DNA of 30,427 nucleotides, taken from positions 1 to 30,427 of the forward strand of contig BNXB01000010.1 in the NCBI GenBank assembly GCA_025999255.1. Direction: 5' to 3'. Every line of letters begins with the position of its first letter. The first letter of the stretch is position 1. A program made the translations under genes and the position numbers. This document shows positions 18,494-25,187 of the stretch, in pieces. Under the pieces are notes generated by a model that was given only the letters and a program-made list of their open reading frames with translations, ran no database searches and was not told the DNA's origin. Source of the stretch: Bacteroidia bacterium. GTDB lineage: Bacteria > Bacteroidota > Bacteroidia > Bacteroidales > Azobacteroidaceae.

Positions 18494-19786
18494 TTATTGA
18501 CAGATTGTTTTTTCAATTTCTTCCAAGGATTTCCCTTTTGTTTCAGGCAGGTACTTTTTTATGAATAAGAATCCGAGAATACAGATACCTCCATAGACCC
18601 AGAAGGTTCCATAAGCACCTAATCCTTTGTTTAACAATGGGAAAGTATAGGTCAGGACAAAACAGGCCGTCCACAATGAGAAAGTCGATATGGCCATAGC
18701 CATTCCTCTGATTTTGGTAGGAAATATTTCCGAGAGAACTACCCAGGTAATAGGAGCTAAGGTCATCGCATAACAACCTATTGCAGCGACTACCAGAATC
18801 AAAACAGCAATTCCGGTTACTTCGTAATAATAACATGCTCCCAATATGGCGTAGATACATGCCAATCCCGAAGCGCCGAATATCAGAAGGACACGACGTC
18901 CTAATTTATCGACAGTGTACATTCCCACAAAAGTGAAAACGACGTTGACTACTCCTGTAATTACAATATTAAACAGGATATCGGAAACTCCATATCCGGC
19001 AGCAGCGAATATTTCCTGCGCATAATTGAATATGACATTGATCCCGCACCATTGTTGAAAAGCGGCAATGACAATTCCAATCAGAAGAATTTTAGGCATC
19101 TTCCCATGGAATAAGAGTTTGTAGTCTGTTTTTTCTTTGGTCAATCGATTGGCTAGCCAGCGAGGACTTTCCGGAACGAAGAAAATCATCAGAAAGAAAA
19201 GGACGGCAGGCACTCCTCCTGCCCAAAACATCCAACGCCATCCCATTTGCCCGTTCCAGGACGACAGGATATTTTCTCCCGGTTGAATCGGATCTGCAAT
19301 CATCCAGTTAACTATCTGAGCGGACAGAATTCCTAAAACTATTGTTAATTGATTGATGGATACAAATTTTCCACGAACATTGGTCGGGGATACTTCTGCT
19401 ATATACATAGGTGAAATATTGGATGCAATACCAATTCCAATGCCTCCTAAAACACGATATAAGATAAACCAACTGATGTTATCGACGATTCCGGTACCTA
19501 ACGCCGCAACAATAAAAATAACGGAAGCTGAGATCATCAGAGGTTTTCTCCCATAGCGGTCCGATAAACTTCCGGAAACCATCACTCCAAGCAGACAACC
19601 GAGAATAGCGCTTCCCATAACCCAACCCTGCATAACGGGAGAATTTTCAATTCCGAAAAATACTTCGTAAAACGGTTTGGCTCCTCCGATGACTACCCAA
19701 TCGTAACCAAACAGTAAACCTCCCATTGCAGAAACCAATGAGATAAGTAACAGATATAAACTGCTGTGTGATTTTATTTTTTCCAT
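18494..19786 (-). CDS. MFS sugar porter (XylE-like) with a shortened central loop
   Basis: A 430-residue protein from ATG 19786; longer in-frame starts up to 19843 overlap the promoter. The sugar porter signatures are all there: GGLLFGYDWVVIGG in TM1, SDRYGRKP, YRVLGGIGIGIASNISPMYIAE, PESPRW after TM6, QQWCGINVIFNYA in TM7, DKLGRR and PETKGKS at the C-terminus. Twelve membrane segments are expected in the inner membrane. It probably imports a monosaccharide with protons. From PESPRW to the QQ pair only 33 residues are present, against about 61 in E. coli XylE as I recall it, so most of the intracellular helix bundle is missing, in frame. It heads the PUL operon, 177 bases from the divergent AraC gene. 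Confidence 0.92.
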   Translation of the reverse strand: MEKIKSHSSLYLLLISLVSAMGGLLFGYDWVVIGGAKPFYEVFFGIENSPVMQGWVMGSAILGCLLGVMVSGSLSDRYGRKPLMISASVIFIVAALGTGIVDNISWFILYRVLGGIGIGIASNISPMYIAEVSPTNVRGKFVSINQLTIVLGILSAQIVNWMIADPIQPGENILSSWNGQMGWRWMFWAGGVPAVLFFLMIFFVPESPRWLANRLTKEKTDYKLLFHGKMPKILLIGIVIAAFQQWCGINVIFNYAQEIFAAAGYGVSDILFNIVITGVVNVVFTFVGMYTVDKLGRRVLLIFGASGLACIYAILGACYYYEVTGIAVLILVVAAIGCYAMTLAPITWVVLSEIFPTKIRGMAMAISTFSLWTACFVLTYTFPLLNKGLGAYGTFWVYGGICILGFLFIKKYLPETKGKSLEEIEKTICQ

Positions 19787-19808
19787 GGTATGATAAATAT
19801 CTTCGTTG

Positions 19809-19816
19809 CAAAAGTA
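19809..19816 (-). promoter_or_regulatory. Probable -7 box of the PUL operon promoter
   Basis: On the minus strand TACTTTTG matches the Bacteroidota -7 consensus TAnnTTTG. It lies 22 bases before the MFS start codon. No good TTTG was found 19-21 bases upstream, as expected if the promoter depends on an activator such as the AraC protein encoded next door. The 19787-19963 gap is very AT-rich. Confidence 0.55.
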
Positions 19817-19848
19817 GAATAAATATATCAGTAAAAAATGCATCTAAA

Positions 19849-19880
19849 TTTGAAAAACATGTAAAATAATATTATTTTTG
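19849..19880 (+). promoter_or_regulatory. Promoter of the AraC-family regulator gene
   Basis: TTTG at 19849-19852, a 20-base spacer and TATTTTTG at 19873-19880 fit the full Bacteroidota promoter pattern. The -7 box is about 83 bases upstream of the ATG at 19964, leaving room for a leader of roughly 75 bases. Confidence 0.6.
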
Positions 19881-19963
19881 TATTTGAAATGGTTAGTAAT
19901 CAGATATGATTGAAATAAAAATGTAAATTTTATCTATATAAATGTATAATTTCAGGAAAAGCC

Positions 19964-20854
19964 ATGGAAAAAATAGCGGAAGGATTTAAAGGAGAGAAAG
20001 CTATCGTTACTCCTTATAATGTACGTAATTTTCAAGCGGAAAATGAGATAACGAAACAAATGTACCTGACGCATATCGGATATTATCCGAAGGCGAAATA
20101 TCATTTCAGGGAACGGGATCATGGTACGAATGAGTACATATTTATTTATTGTGAAAATGGAAAGGGTTGGGTTACCTATAAAGGAGAGAAATATTATTTA
20201 TCGAACGATCATGCTTTTATTTTACCATCCGGCGATGCTCATGCTTATGGTGCGGATAACTCCGATCCCTGGAGTATCTATTGGTTTCATTTTATGGGGG
20301 AGAATGTCCAACTGTTTTCTACGATTATCGGGAGACCGATTTTAATTGAAGAATCCGATAAGAGCCGGTATCGGGATCGTTTTATCATGTTTGAGGAGAT
20401 GTATCAGAATCTGGAGATGGGATATAGTCCCGAAAACCTGGAGTATGCCAGTTTTTGTCTCATGCATTTTCTGGCGTCTTTGAAATATATCAATCAATAC
20501 AGGGAAATAAAGAATGTAAAAGAGACCGATGTGATTCAGAAGAGTATTTTATATATGAAAGAAAATCTGGAGAATAAGATAGGACTGGAAGATATTGCTC
20601 AACATGTCGGTTATTCGGCCTCTCACCTGGGGACTTTGTTTACCTCCAAGACTTCTTATTCTCCAATGGTTTATTACAACCAGTTGAAGATTCAGCGATC
20701 GTGCAGTTTTTTGCAGTTTTCCGATTTAAAAATAAAGGAAATTGCATTTCGATTGGGATATTATGATCCGTTTCATTTTTCCAAAGCATTTCTGAAGGAA
20801 ATGAATATCACTCCGAAAGAATACAGAAAACGGTATAAGGCAACGCAGAAATGA
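19964..20854 (+). CDS. AraC-family transcriptional regulator of the PUL
   Basis: A 296-residue protein with AGGAAAA just before the ATG. The N-terminal half (about 35-170) is a cupin-like AraC sugar-binding domain (NEYIFIYCENGKGWVTYKG, FILPSGDAHAYG, WSIYWFHFMG). Residues about 190-292 hold the two helix-turn-helix motifs: IGLEDIAQHVGYSASHLGTL, then IKEIAFRLGYYDPFHFSKAF and the family end TPKEYRKRY. It has no membrane segment, so it senses a cytoplasmic sugar directly, unlike hybrid two-component PUL regulators. It is divergent from the MFS-led operon across 177 bases, so its likely job is to activate that operon when the imported sugar is present. Control of the nearby rhaB is also possible. 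It is convergent with rhaB, 25 bases stop to stop. Confidence 0.92.
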   Translation: MEKIAEGFKGEKAIVTPYNVRNFQAENEITKQMYLTHIGYYPKAKYHFRERDHGTNEYIFIYCENGKGWVTYKGEKYYLSNDHAFILPSGDAHAYGADNSDPWSIYWFHFMGENVQLFSTIIGRPILIEESDKSRYRDRFIMFEEMYQNLEMGYSPENLEYASFCLMHFLASLKYINQYREIKNVKETDVIQKSILYMKENLENKIGLEDIAQHVGYSASHLGTLFTSKTSYSPMVYYNQLKIQRSCSFLQFSDLKIKEIAFRLGYYDPFHFSKAFLKEMNITPKEYRKRYKATQK

Positions 20855-20879
20855 ATTTTACAGCCTACGGTTGCCGTTT

Positions 20880-22352
20880 TTAATTTATCAGTTTCGCAAA
20901 CCTGTGATAAACATTTTCCCAGGTTTTTGTATCCTGAGAAGTGAATACTTCGGGAGACACTGAATTCCGGACTATTTCCCGGATTCCGGATAAGCTTTTC
21001 ACTATTCCTGTTGCTTTCGCCTGCATCATGACGTTTCCTATCGCTGTCGCTTCGGATGGGCCTGCCACGACAGGGATACCAATTGAATCTGCAGTCCATT
21101 GGTTCAATAGTTTATTTTGGGAACCGCCCCCGATTACATGAAGTTTTTCTATCGGGAATGGCGAAACTTTGTTCAGGCATTCCAGTACAAACCGGTATTT
21201 CAATACGAGACTTTCAAATATACAACGTATGAAGCCGGCATCAGAATCAGGCGCCGGTTGGTTTGTCGTCCGACAATAATTTACTATGGCTTCCGGCATG
21301 TTTTCCGGATTGGCGAATGACGGATGATCGCTGTCCAGCAGCGACCGGAAAGGCGTTGCAGATTCCGCCAGTTGTACGACTTCGGAATAAGTATAATCTC
21401 TACCGGCTTTTGACCATTCTTTCCGGCATTGTTCCAGAAGCCACATCCCTGTAATGTTTTTCAGAAAACAAGTAGTCCCTTCCGCACCCCCTTCATTGGT
21501 AAAATTCATCCGGAAAGTTTCTTCCGTGATAATAGGTTCCTGTACTTCAATTCCCATGAGCGACCAGGTTCCGGAACTCAGGTAGGCGAATCGTTCATTC
21601 TCGGCGGGAACAGCTACAATGGCCGATGCTGTGTCGTGTCCGGCTACAGCCGTTATTTTTACTTTTCCAAGTCCCGTATCTTTTGATAAATCATCGGTTA
21701 ATGTTCCGATGATTGTTCCGGGCATTACGATATTTTCGAATAAACCGGAAGGAATATCCAGAGATTTCAGGAGATCGGATTCGAAGCGTTTTTTTCGGGG
21801 ATTCAGAATCTGGGAAGTCGAAGCGATCGTATATTCGCAGACTTTTTTCCCGGAAAGCAGATATGACAGGGCGTCCGGCATAAATAATATCTTTCCGGCA
21901 GCATTATAGGCTGATGAATTTTCTTTTTTTGCGGCGAATAATTGATACAGACTATTGAAATTCATGATCTGGATTCCTGTCCATTCATAAATCTGTTTTT
22001 GGGAGATAATTCCAAATACTTCTTCCGGAATGCCGTTGGTGTACGGATCGCGGTAAGTCCTTGGAAGTCCCATCAATGTGCCGTCTTCTCCCAAATAGAC
22101 AAAATCAACGCCCCAGGTATCTATTCCGATTGATTCTATTTTGACGTTTTCCCGTGATGCGGCATAAAGGCCTTCTTTTATTGCCCCGTAAAAAGCATAA
22201 ATACTCCAATAGTATTTACCATGTAAATGAATAATTCTACTGGGAAAACGGGTTAATTCTTTTATTTCCACCTTTCCGTTCCCAACAGAAGCTAAAATGG
22301 TTCTTCCGCTTGTAGCCCCCAAATCAAAAGCCAAAAAATATTTTTTTTCCAT
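20880..22352 (-). CDS. rhaB: Rhamnulokinase (FGGY family)
   Basis: A 490-residue protein, against 489 for E. coli RhaB as I recall it. It phosphorylates L-rhamnulose to L-rhamnulose 1-phosphate with ATP in the cytoplasm. Signs are FDLGATSGRTIL at the N-terminus (phosphate 1 loop), SIGIDTWGVDFVYL, AGHDTASAIVAVP, the RhaB-typical YLSSGTWSLMGIE and the adenosine-site block LHVIGGGSQNKLLNQW near residue 405. All expected kinase motifs are intact. No rhamnose isomerase, aldolase or permease gene is next to it, and the gene appears monocistronic. A related ketose kinase specificity cannot be excluded, but the motifs favour RhaB. Its presence beside the PUL hints that the target glycan may release rhamnose. 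Confidence 0.93.
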   Translation of the reverse strand: MEKKYFLAFDLGATSGRTILASVGNGKVEIKELTRFPSRIIHLHGKYYWSIYAFYGAIKEGLYAASRENVKIESIGIDTWGVDFVYLGEDGTLMGLPRTYRDPYTNGIPEEVFGIISQKQIYEWTGIQIMNFNSLYQLFAAKKENSSAYNAAGKILFMPDALSYLLSGKKVCEYTIASTSQILNPRKKRFESDLLKSLDIPSGLFENIVMPGTIIGTLTDDLSKDTGLGKVKITAVAGHDTASAIVAVPAENERFAYLSSGTWSLMGIEVQEPIITEETFRMNFTNEGGAEGTTCFLKNITGMWLLEQCRKEWSKAGRDYTYSEVVQLAESATPFRSLLDSDHPSFANPENMPEAIVNYCRTTNQPAPDSDAGFIRCIFESLVLKYRFVLECLNKVSPFPIEKLHVIGGGSQNKLLNQWTADSIGIPVVAGPSEATAIGNVMMQAKATGIVKSLSGIREIVRNSVSPEVFTSQDTKTWENVYHRFAKLIN

Positions 22353-22377
22353 CGTAGTCCTATTGTGTTTTTTATTG

Positions 22378-22385
22378 CAAAATTA
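22378..22385 (-). promoter_or_regulatory. Probable -7 box of rhaB
   Basis: On the minus strand TAATTTTG fits TAnnTTTG and lies 25 bases before the rhaB ATG. A TTG is found only 15 bases further upstream, so the -33 element is poor and an activator may be needed. Confidence 0.5.
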
Positions 22386-22544
22386 CGAAAAATTCTTTTG
22401 CAATTCTCTAAAAAGCAACTTTTTACCCGAGAGGAAAGTATAAATGGGTAACGATATAGAAACGAGCGGGCTACTTTGATTTGCTGCGTTCTACCATTGC
22501 AAAAGCAAACTTTGTCTGATGCAGGCAAAGAAAAAATATCCGAT
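22386..22544. other. Intergenic remainder between rhaB and the ATPase gene, nothing recognised
   Basis: About 160 bases with no credible frame, tRNA or transposase remnant. It holds a short TTGC-AAAA-GCAA hairpin (22497-22508 region). Its right end adjoins the palindrome before the ATPase gene and may contain the junction of an inserted segment, but I see no target-site duplication. Confidence 0.4.
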
Positions 22545-22568
22545 ATTTATCAATCGTAATTGATAAAT
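22545..22568. promoter_or_regulatory. Perfect palindrome, operator-like, at the ATPase promoter
   Basis: The arms ATTTATCAAT (22545-22554) and ATTGATAAAT (22559-22568) are perfect reverse complements around CGTA. The palindrome ends 3 bases before the -7 box of the ATPase gene and covers the place where the -33 element should be. A dimeric repressor bound here would block transcription. A hairpin role is less likely because the palindrome should lie upstream of the transcript start. Confidence 0.6.
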
Positions 22569-22571
22569 TAC

Positions 22572-22579
22572 TATATTTG
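22572..22579 (+). promoter_or_regulatory. Probable -7 box of the DUF4143 ATPase gene
   Basis: TATATTTG fits TAnnTTTG and lies 16 bases before the ATG at 22596, giving a very short leader. No TTTG lies 20 bases upstream, where the palindrome sits instead. Confidence 0.5.
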
Positions 22580-22595
22580 CAGAAAAACATCAAAT

Positions 22596-23825
22596 ATGAT
22601 AGATGAAATACTAAAAGCAAGACCATTTATTCCGCGCACGGTTTATACCGAGCGGATAAAGCCATTTATCGACAAGGAAATCATTAAAGTGATTACAGGT
22701 CAACGGCGTGTAGGAAAGAGTTATATCCTTTTCCAGTTAATCAGGGAAATAAGGGAAACTGTTCCTTCGGCCAACATCGTTTACATCAGTAAAGAGTTGA
22801 AACCGCATCAGCACATTACGGACGATGAAGTGTTTTACAGGGAAGTAAAAAGCCTGCTGAAACCCGAAGTAAAAAATTACCTTTTTGTTGATGAAATACA
22901 GGAAATAAAAGGTTTTGAGAAGGCTTTGCGAAGCCTTTTGGCGGAAAATTGCTGCGATATATTTTGTAGCGGCAGCAATGCCAATATGCTTTCGGGCGAA
23001 TTGGCTACATTCCTTGCGGGACGGTATATCGAGTTCAAAATACACTCGTTGGGTTACGAAGAATTTTGCCGTTTTTTCTCGTTGGAAAACACCAATCAGA
23101 CATTGCGCAAATATCTCACGCTCGGCGGAATGCCCTACATGAATGTAATCGGATTGGAAGAATTTGCCGTATTTGAGTACCTGCGTAACGTATATTCCAC
23201 CATCCTTTTGAAAGATGTAGTGGCGCGGGAAAATATTCGCAACGTAACTTTCCTTGAAAATCTGGTCGAATTTTTGGCGGATAATGTCGGAAACCTGTTT
23301 TCGGCGGGCAGCATCGCCAAATACCTGAAATCGCAATACGCATCGGTTTCTTCGCAAGCCGTCCTGAATTACCTCAAACCCTTATCCAATGCCTATTTCG
23401 TACATAAAGTACAGCGGTTCGACATTGCAGGATTGAAGATATTCGAGGTGGGCGAGAAATATTATTTTGAAGATTTGGGCTTGCGCAACTGCATCCGTGG
23501 TTTCGATGTACGCAAGGATATTCATAAACTCATGGAAAATGCCGTATATCTTCATTTGCTGCATTTGGGCTATAAGATTTATGTAGGACAATTATCGTCG
23601 TGGGAAGTCGATTTTGTAGCCGAAAAAGACGGACGGATGGTTTACATTCAGGTTTGTTACCAGTTTTCCGAAGAAAGCACCATTCAACGGGAATTTGGCA
23701 ATTTGCTGAAAATTGAGAACAACTATCCGAAGTATGTAGTCACGATAGACGAATTCAGTTCAGGCGATTATAACGGCGTCGAACAAATACACCTAAAAGA
23801 TTTCCTGACAAAGCAATCTTTTTGA
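22596..23825 (+). CDS. AAA-type ATPase with C-terminal DUF4143 domain
   Basis: A 409-residue protein from ATG 22596; an in-frame start at 22560 would lie upstream of the promoter's -7 box. The N-terminal ATPase domain has Walker A VITGQRRVGKS near residue 33 and Walker B NYLFVDEIQEI near 92. GSNANMLSGELATFLAGRY follows as sensor-like region. The C-terminal half is DUF4143 with a winged-helix-like part and a degenerate PD-(D/E)XK-like core (WEVDFVAEKDGRMVYIQV) in which the usual Lys is Cys (QVC), so nuclease activity is doubtful. The family is widespread, often horizontally moved, and its cellular role is poorly defined. The gene contains no CCGG, unlike both neighbours. A 206-codon frame on the opposite strand (22737-23357) is a shadow. 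Confidence 0.88.
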   Translation: MIDEILKARPFIPRTVYTERIKPFIDKEIIKVITGQRRVGKSYILFQLIREIRETVPSANIVYISKELKPHQHITDDEVFYREVKSLLKPEVKNYLFVDEIQEIKGFEKALRSLLAENCCDIFCSGSNANMLSGELATFLAGRYIEFKIHSLGYEEFCRFFSLENTNQTLRKYLTLGGMPYMNVIGLEEFAVFEYLRNVYSTILLKDVVARENIRNVTFLENLVEFLADNVGNLFSAGSIAKYLKSQYASVSSQAVLNYLKPLSNAYFVHKVQRFDIAGLKIFEVGEKYYFEDLGLRNCIRGFDVRKDIHKLMENAVYLHLLHLGYKIYVGQLSSWEVDFVAEKDGRMVYIQVCYQFSEESTIQREFGNLLKIENNYPKYVVTIDEFSSGDYNGVEQIHLKDFLTKQSF

Positions 23826-23858
23826 AAACAACTTGTCTCACAGACTAAATTATTTATT

Positions 23859-24074
23859 TTGAAAACGTTTCTATTTAAGAATTATCAGCAATTCGTCCTG
23901 TTGTTCTGGGCTTTATTGTTCATCTCACTATTTGTCCAGTTTCTTCCGCAGACATCGGTAGTGGAAGCCTTGTTGTTGCCACTGCTTTTTCTTGCGATGG
24001 CCTATCCGTATTACAATGGTTTCCAATATGAATTACAAAGCAATAAACAGCAACGGGTTGCGTTTTTACAATAG
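23859..24074 (+). CDS. Possible small two-helix membrane protein, TTG start
   Basis: Seventy-one codons starting at TTG 23859, with no ATG between it and the preceding in-frame stop at 23823-23825 (the ATPase stop). Two hydrophobic segments (about residues 11-29 and 34-55) with a polar end rich in Gln and Lys suggest a small inner-membrane protein. I do not recognise the family. It lies 35 bases before gldB on the same strand. Its stop codon TAG is the first unit of an octamer tandem repeat. The non-ATG start lowers confidence. Confidence 0.45.
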   Translation: MKTFLFKNYQQFVLLFWALLFISLFVQFLPQTSVVEALLLPLLFLAMAYPYYNGFQYELQSNKQQRVAFLQ

Positions 24075-24103
24075 TATTATAGTATTGTAGTATTGTAGCG
24101 TAA
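24072..24103. repeat. Octamer tandem repeat before gldB
   Basis: Three units TAGTATTA, TAGTATTG and TAGTATTG run from 24072 to 24095 and are followed by a degenerate unit TAGCGTAA (24096-24103). The repeat starts in the stop codon of the small membrane ORF and ends 6 bases before gldB, so unit number would change the leader length of gldB. Confidence 0.75.
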
Positions 24104-24109
24104 TTTATC

Positions 24110-25102
24110 ATGATGAATCGTAAAATATTCTTTTTGTTTATCCTTTATTTCTTATGTTTTTCGTGTACCGGACGTAAAGTATTCAGCGAGGAAAATCCGG
24201 AATTGAATGTCAGGCGATTTGATATTGACCTGTATAAGTATTTGAATAAACAATCGACCGGAGAATCATTGTCGGTACAATACAAAACGTTTCTGGATAT
24301 TTACGGAGAACAGGTAATCGGAATCGGAAAGACAGATTCTGTCGGTTTTTATGAAAGGCTCGGCACTTTTTTCTCAGACTCAATGCTGATGTCCTTGTAT
24401 AAAGATCAGCAATCCAGGTTTGAAAATTTCAGTTTTGTGGATAAAGAATTAAATCCGGCTTTGGTAATGCTTCTGAAGGAGTTCCCCGCTCTGAAACAAC
24501 CTTCCGTGTACGCACACGTTTCCGGATTGAATCAGAATGTAGTGGTTACGGACGACATTTTATCTTTGTCCCTTGATAAATATATGGGGGCTGATTACAA
24601 ATTTTATCAGGGATATTTTTATGATTATCAATTACGGAATATGACTCCGGATCGGATTGTACCTGATTACCTGCTCGGGTTTATGATGGCAAATTTCCCT
24701 TTCAAAGGGCTTTCTGAGGTTTTATTGGAAAGAATGCTTTATGAAGGGAAATTGCGATATGTTTTATCCCGTTTATTACCGGATCGAAATTCCTGGGAGT
24801 ATATAGCTTATACCAAAGAACAAGATACCTGGTGTCGTAAGAACGAATCCCGAATCTGGAAAAGTATCCTGAAAAACGATCATCTTTATACTCCCGATTA
24901 CATGACTACTGCCCGGTATATGAATGAAGCTCCATATACAACGGTTATTTCACCGGAATCGCCCGGAAGAATAGGTGTTTGGGTGGGTTTTCAAATTGTC
25001 AAATCATACATAAAAAAACATCCGGAGACATCCTTATCCGATCTTGTAAATATTAAAGATGCACAGCAACTTTTGAAAGAATCCGGGTATAAACCGCAAT
25101 AA
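24110..25102 (+). CDS. gldB: GldB-family lipoprotein
   Basis: A 330-residue lipoprotein with a signal peptide ending CFSC (Cys19); the start may be the second ATG at 24113. The mature part resembles GldB: RRFDIDLYKYL near residue 36, FENFSFVDKELNPALVMLL near 100, TDDILSLSLDKYMGADYKFY near 148, and a C-terminal GRIGVWVGFQIVKSYIKKHP block that is the most conserved part of this family. In Flavobacterium johnsoniae GldB is needed for gliding; homologues also occur in non-gliding Bacteroidales, where the role is unknown. The fold is related to DUF2268-type zinc peptidases, but I see no HExxH motif, so it is probably not an active peptidase. It is flanked on both sides by short tandem repeats. Confidence 0.82.
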   Translation: MMNRKIFFLFILYFLCFSCTGRKVFSEENPELNVRRFDIDLYKYLNKQSTGESLSVQYKTFLDIYGEQVIGIGKTDSVGFYERLGTFFSDSMLMSLYKDQQSRFENFSFVDKELNPALVMLLKEFPALKQPSVYAHVSGLNQNVVVTDDILSLSLDKYMGADYKFYQGYFYDYQLRNMTPDRIVPDYLLGFMMANFPFKGLSEVLLERMLYEGKLRYVLSRLLPDRNSWEYIAYTKEQDTWCRKNESRIWKSILKNDHLYTPDYMTTARYMNEAPYTTVISPESPGRIGVWVGFQIVKSYIKKHPETSLSDLVNIKDAQQLLKESGYKPQ

Positions 25103-25187
25103 AGTTATAAGTTTTAAGTTATAAGTTATAGGTTTCTTTTGTGCGTAAGCCAAACTTAAAACCTATGACTTAAAACTCAGAACTTTT
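25102..25187. repeat. Heptamer-built inverted repeat after gldB
   Basis: Four heptamers AAGTTAT, AAGTTTT, AAGTTAT, AAGTTAT (25102-25129) are followed by AGGTTT, a 23-base loop, and then five degenerate heptamers AACTTAA, AACCTAT, GACTTAA, AACTCAG, AACTTTT (25153-25187). The segments 25109-25135 and 25159-25185 pair with about five mismatches in 27. The element fills the whole space from the gldB stop to the next ATG at 25188. It could be a weak terminator or a translation-blocking hairpin, and resembles a dispersed simple-repeat element. Confidence 0.7.

Noticed and set aside
20867..20881. ACGG-TTG-CCGT followed by T residues between the AraC and rhaB stops, as a shared terminator.
   Set aside because: The stem is only 4 base pairs and overlaps the rhaB stop codon. 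This is too weak to support.
22386..22544. tRNA or insertion-sequence remnant in the rhaB/ATPase gap.
   Set aside because: No cloverleaf, CCA end, terminal inverted repeats or transposase fragment could be found by eye.
22737..23357. A 206-codon open frame antisense to the DUF4143 ATPase gene.
   Set aside because: The sense frame carries Walker A and B motifs. The antisense frame has no recognisable motif and is explained by codon bias.
23596..23670. Active nuclease site in the C-terminal part of the DUF4143 ATPase.
   Set aside because: The Asp is present (EVDF), but the motif continues IQVC instead of the E-x-K needed for catalysis, so I do not call a nuclease.
25102..25187. Heptamer repeats as a CRISPR array.
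   Set aside because: The units are 7 bases, contiguous, without spacers and inverted between halves. There are no cas genes.
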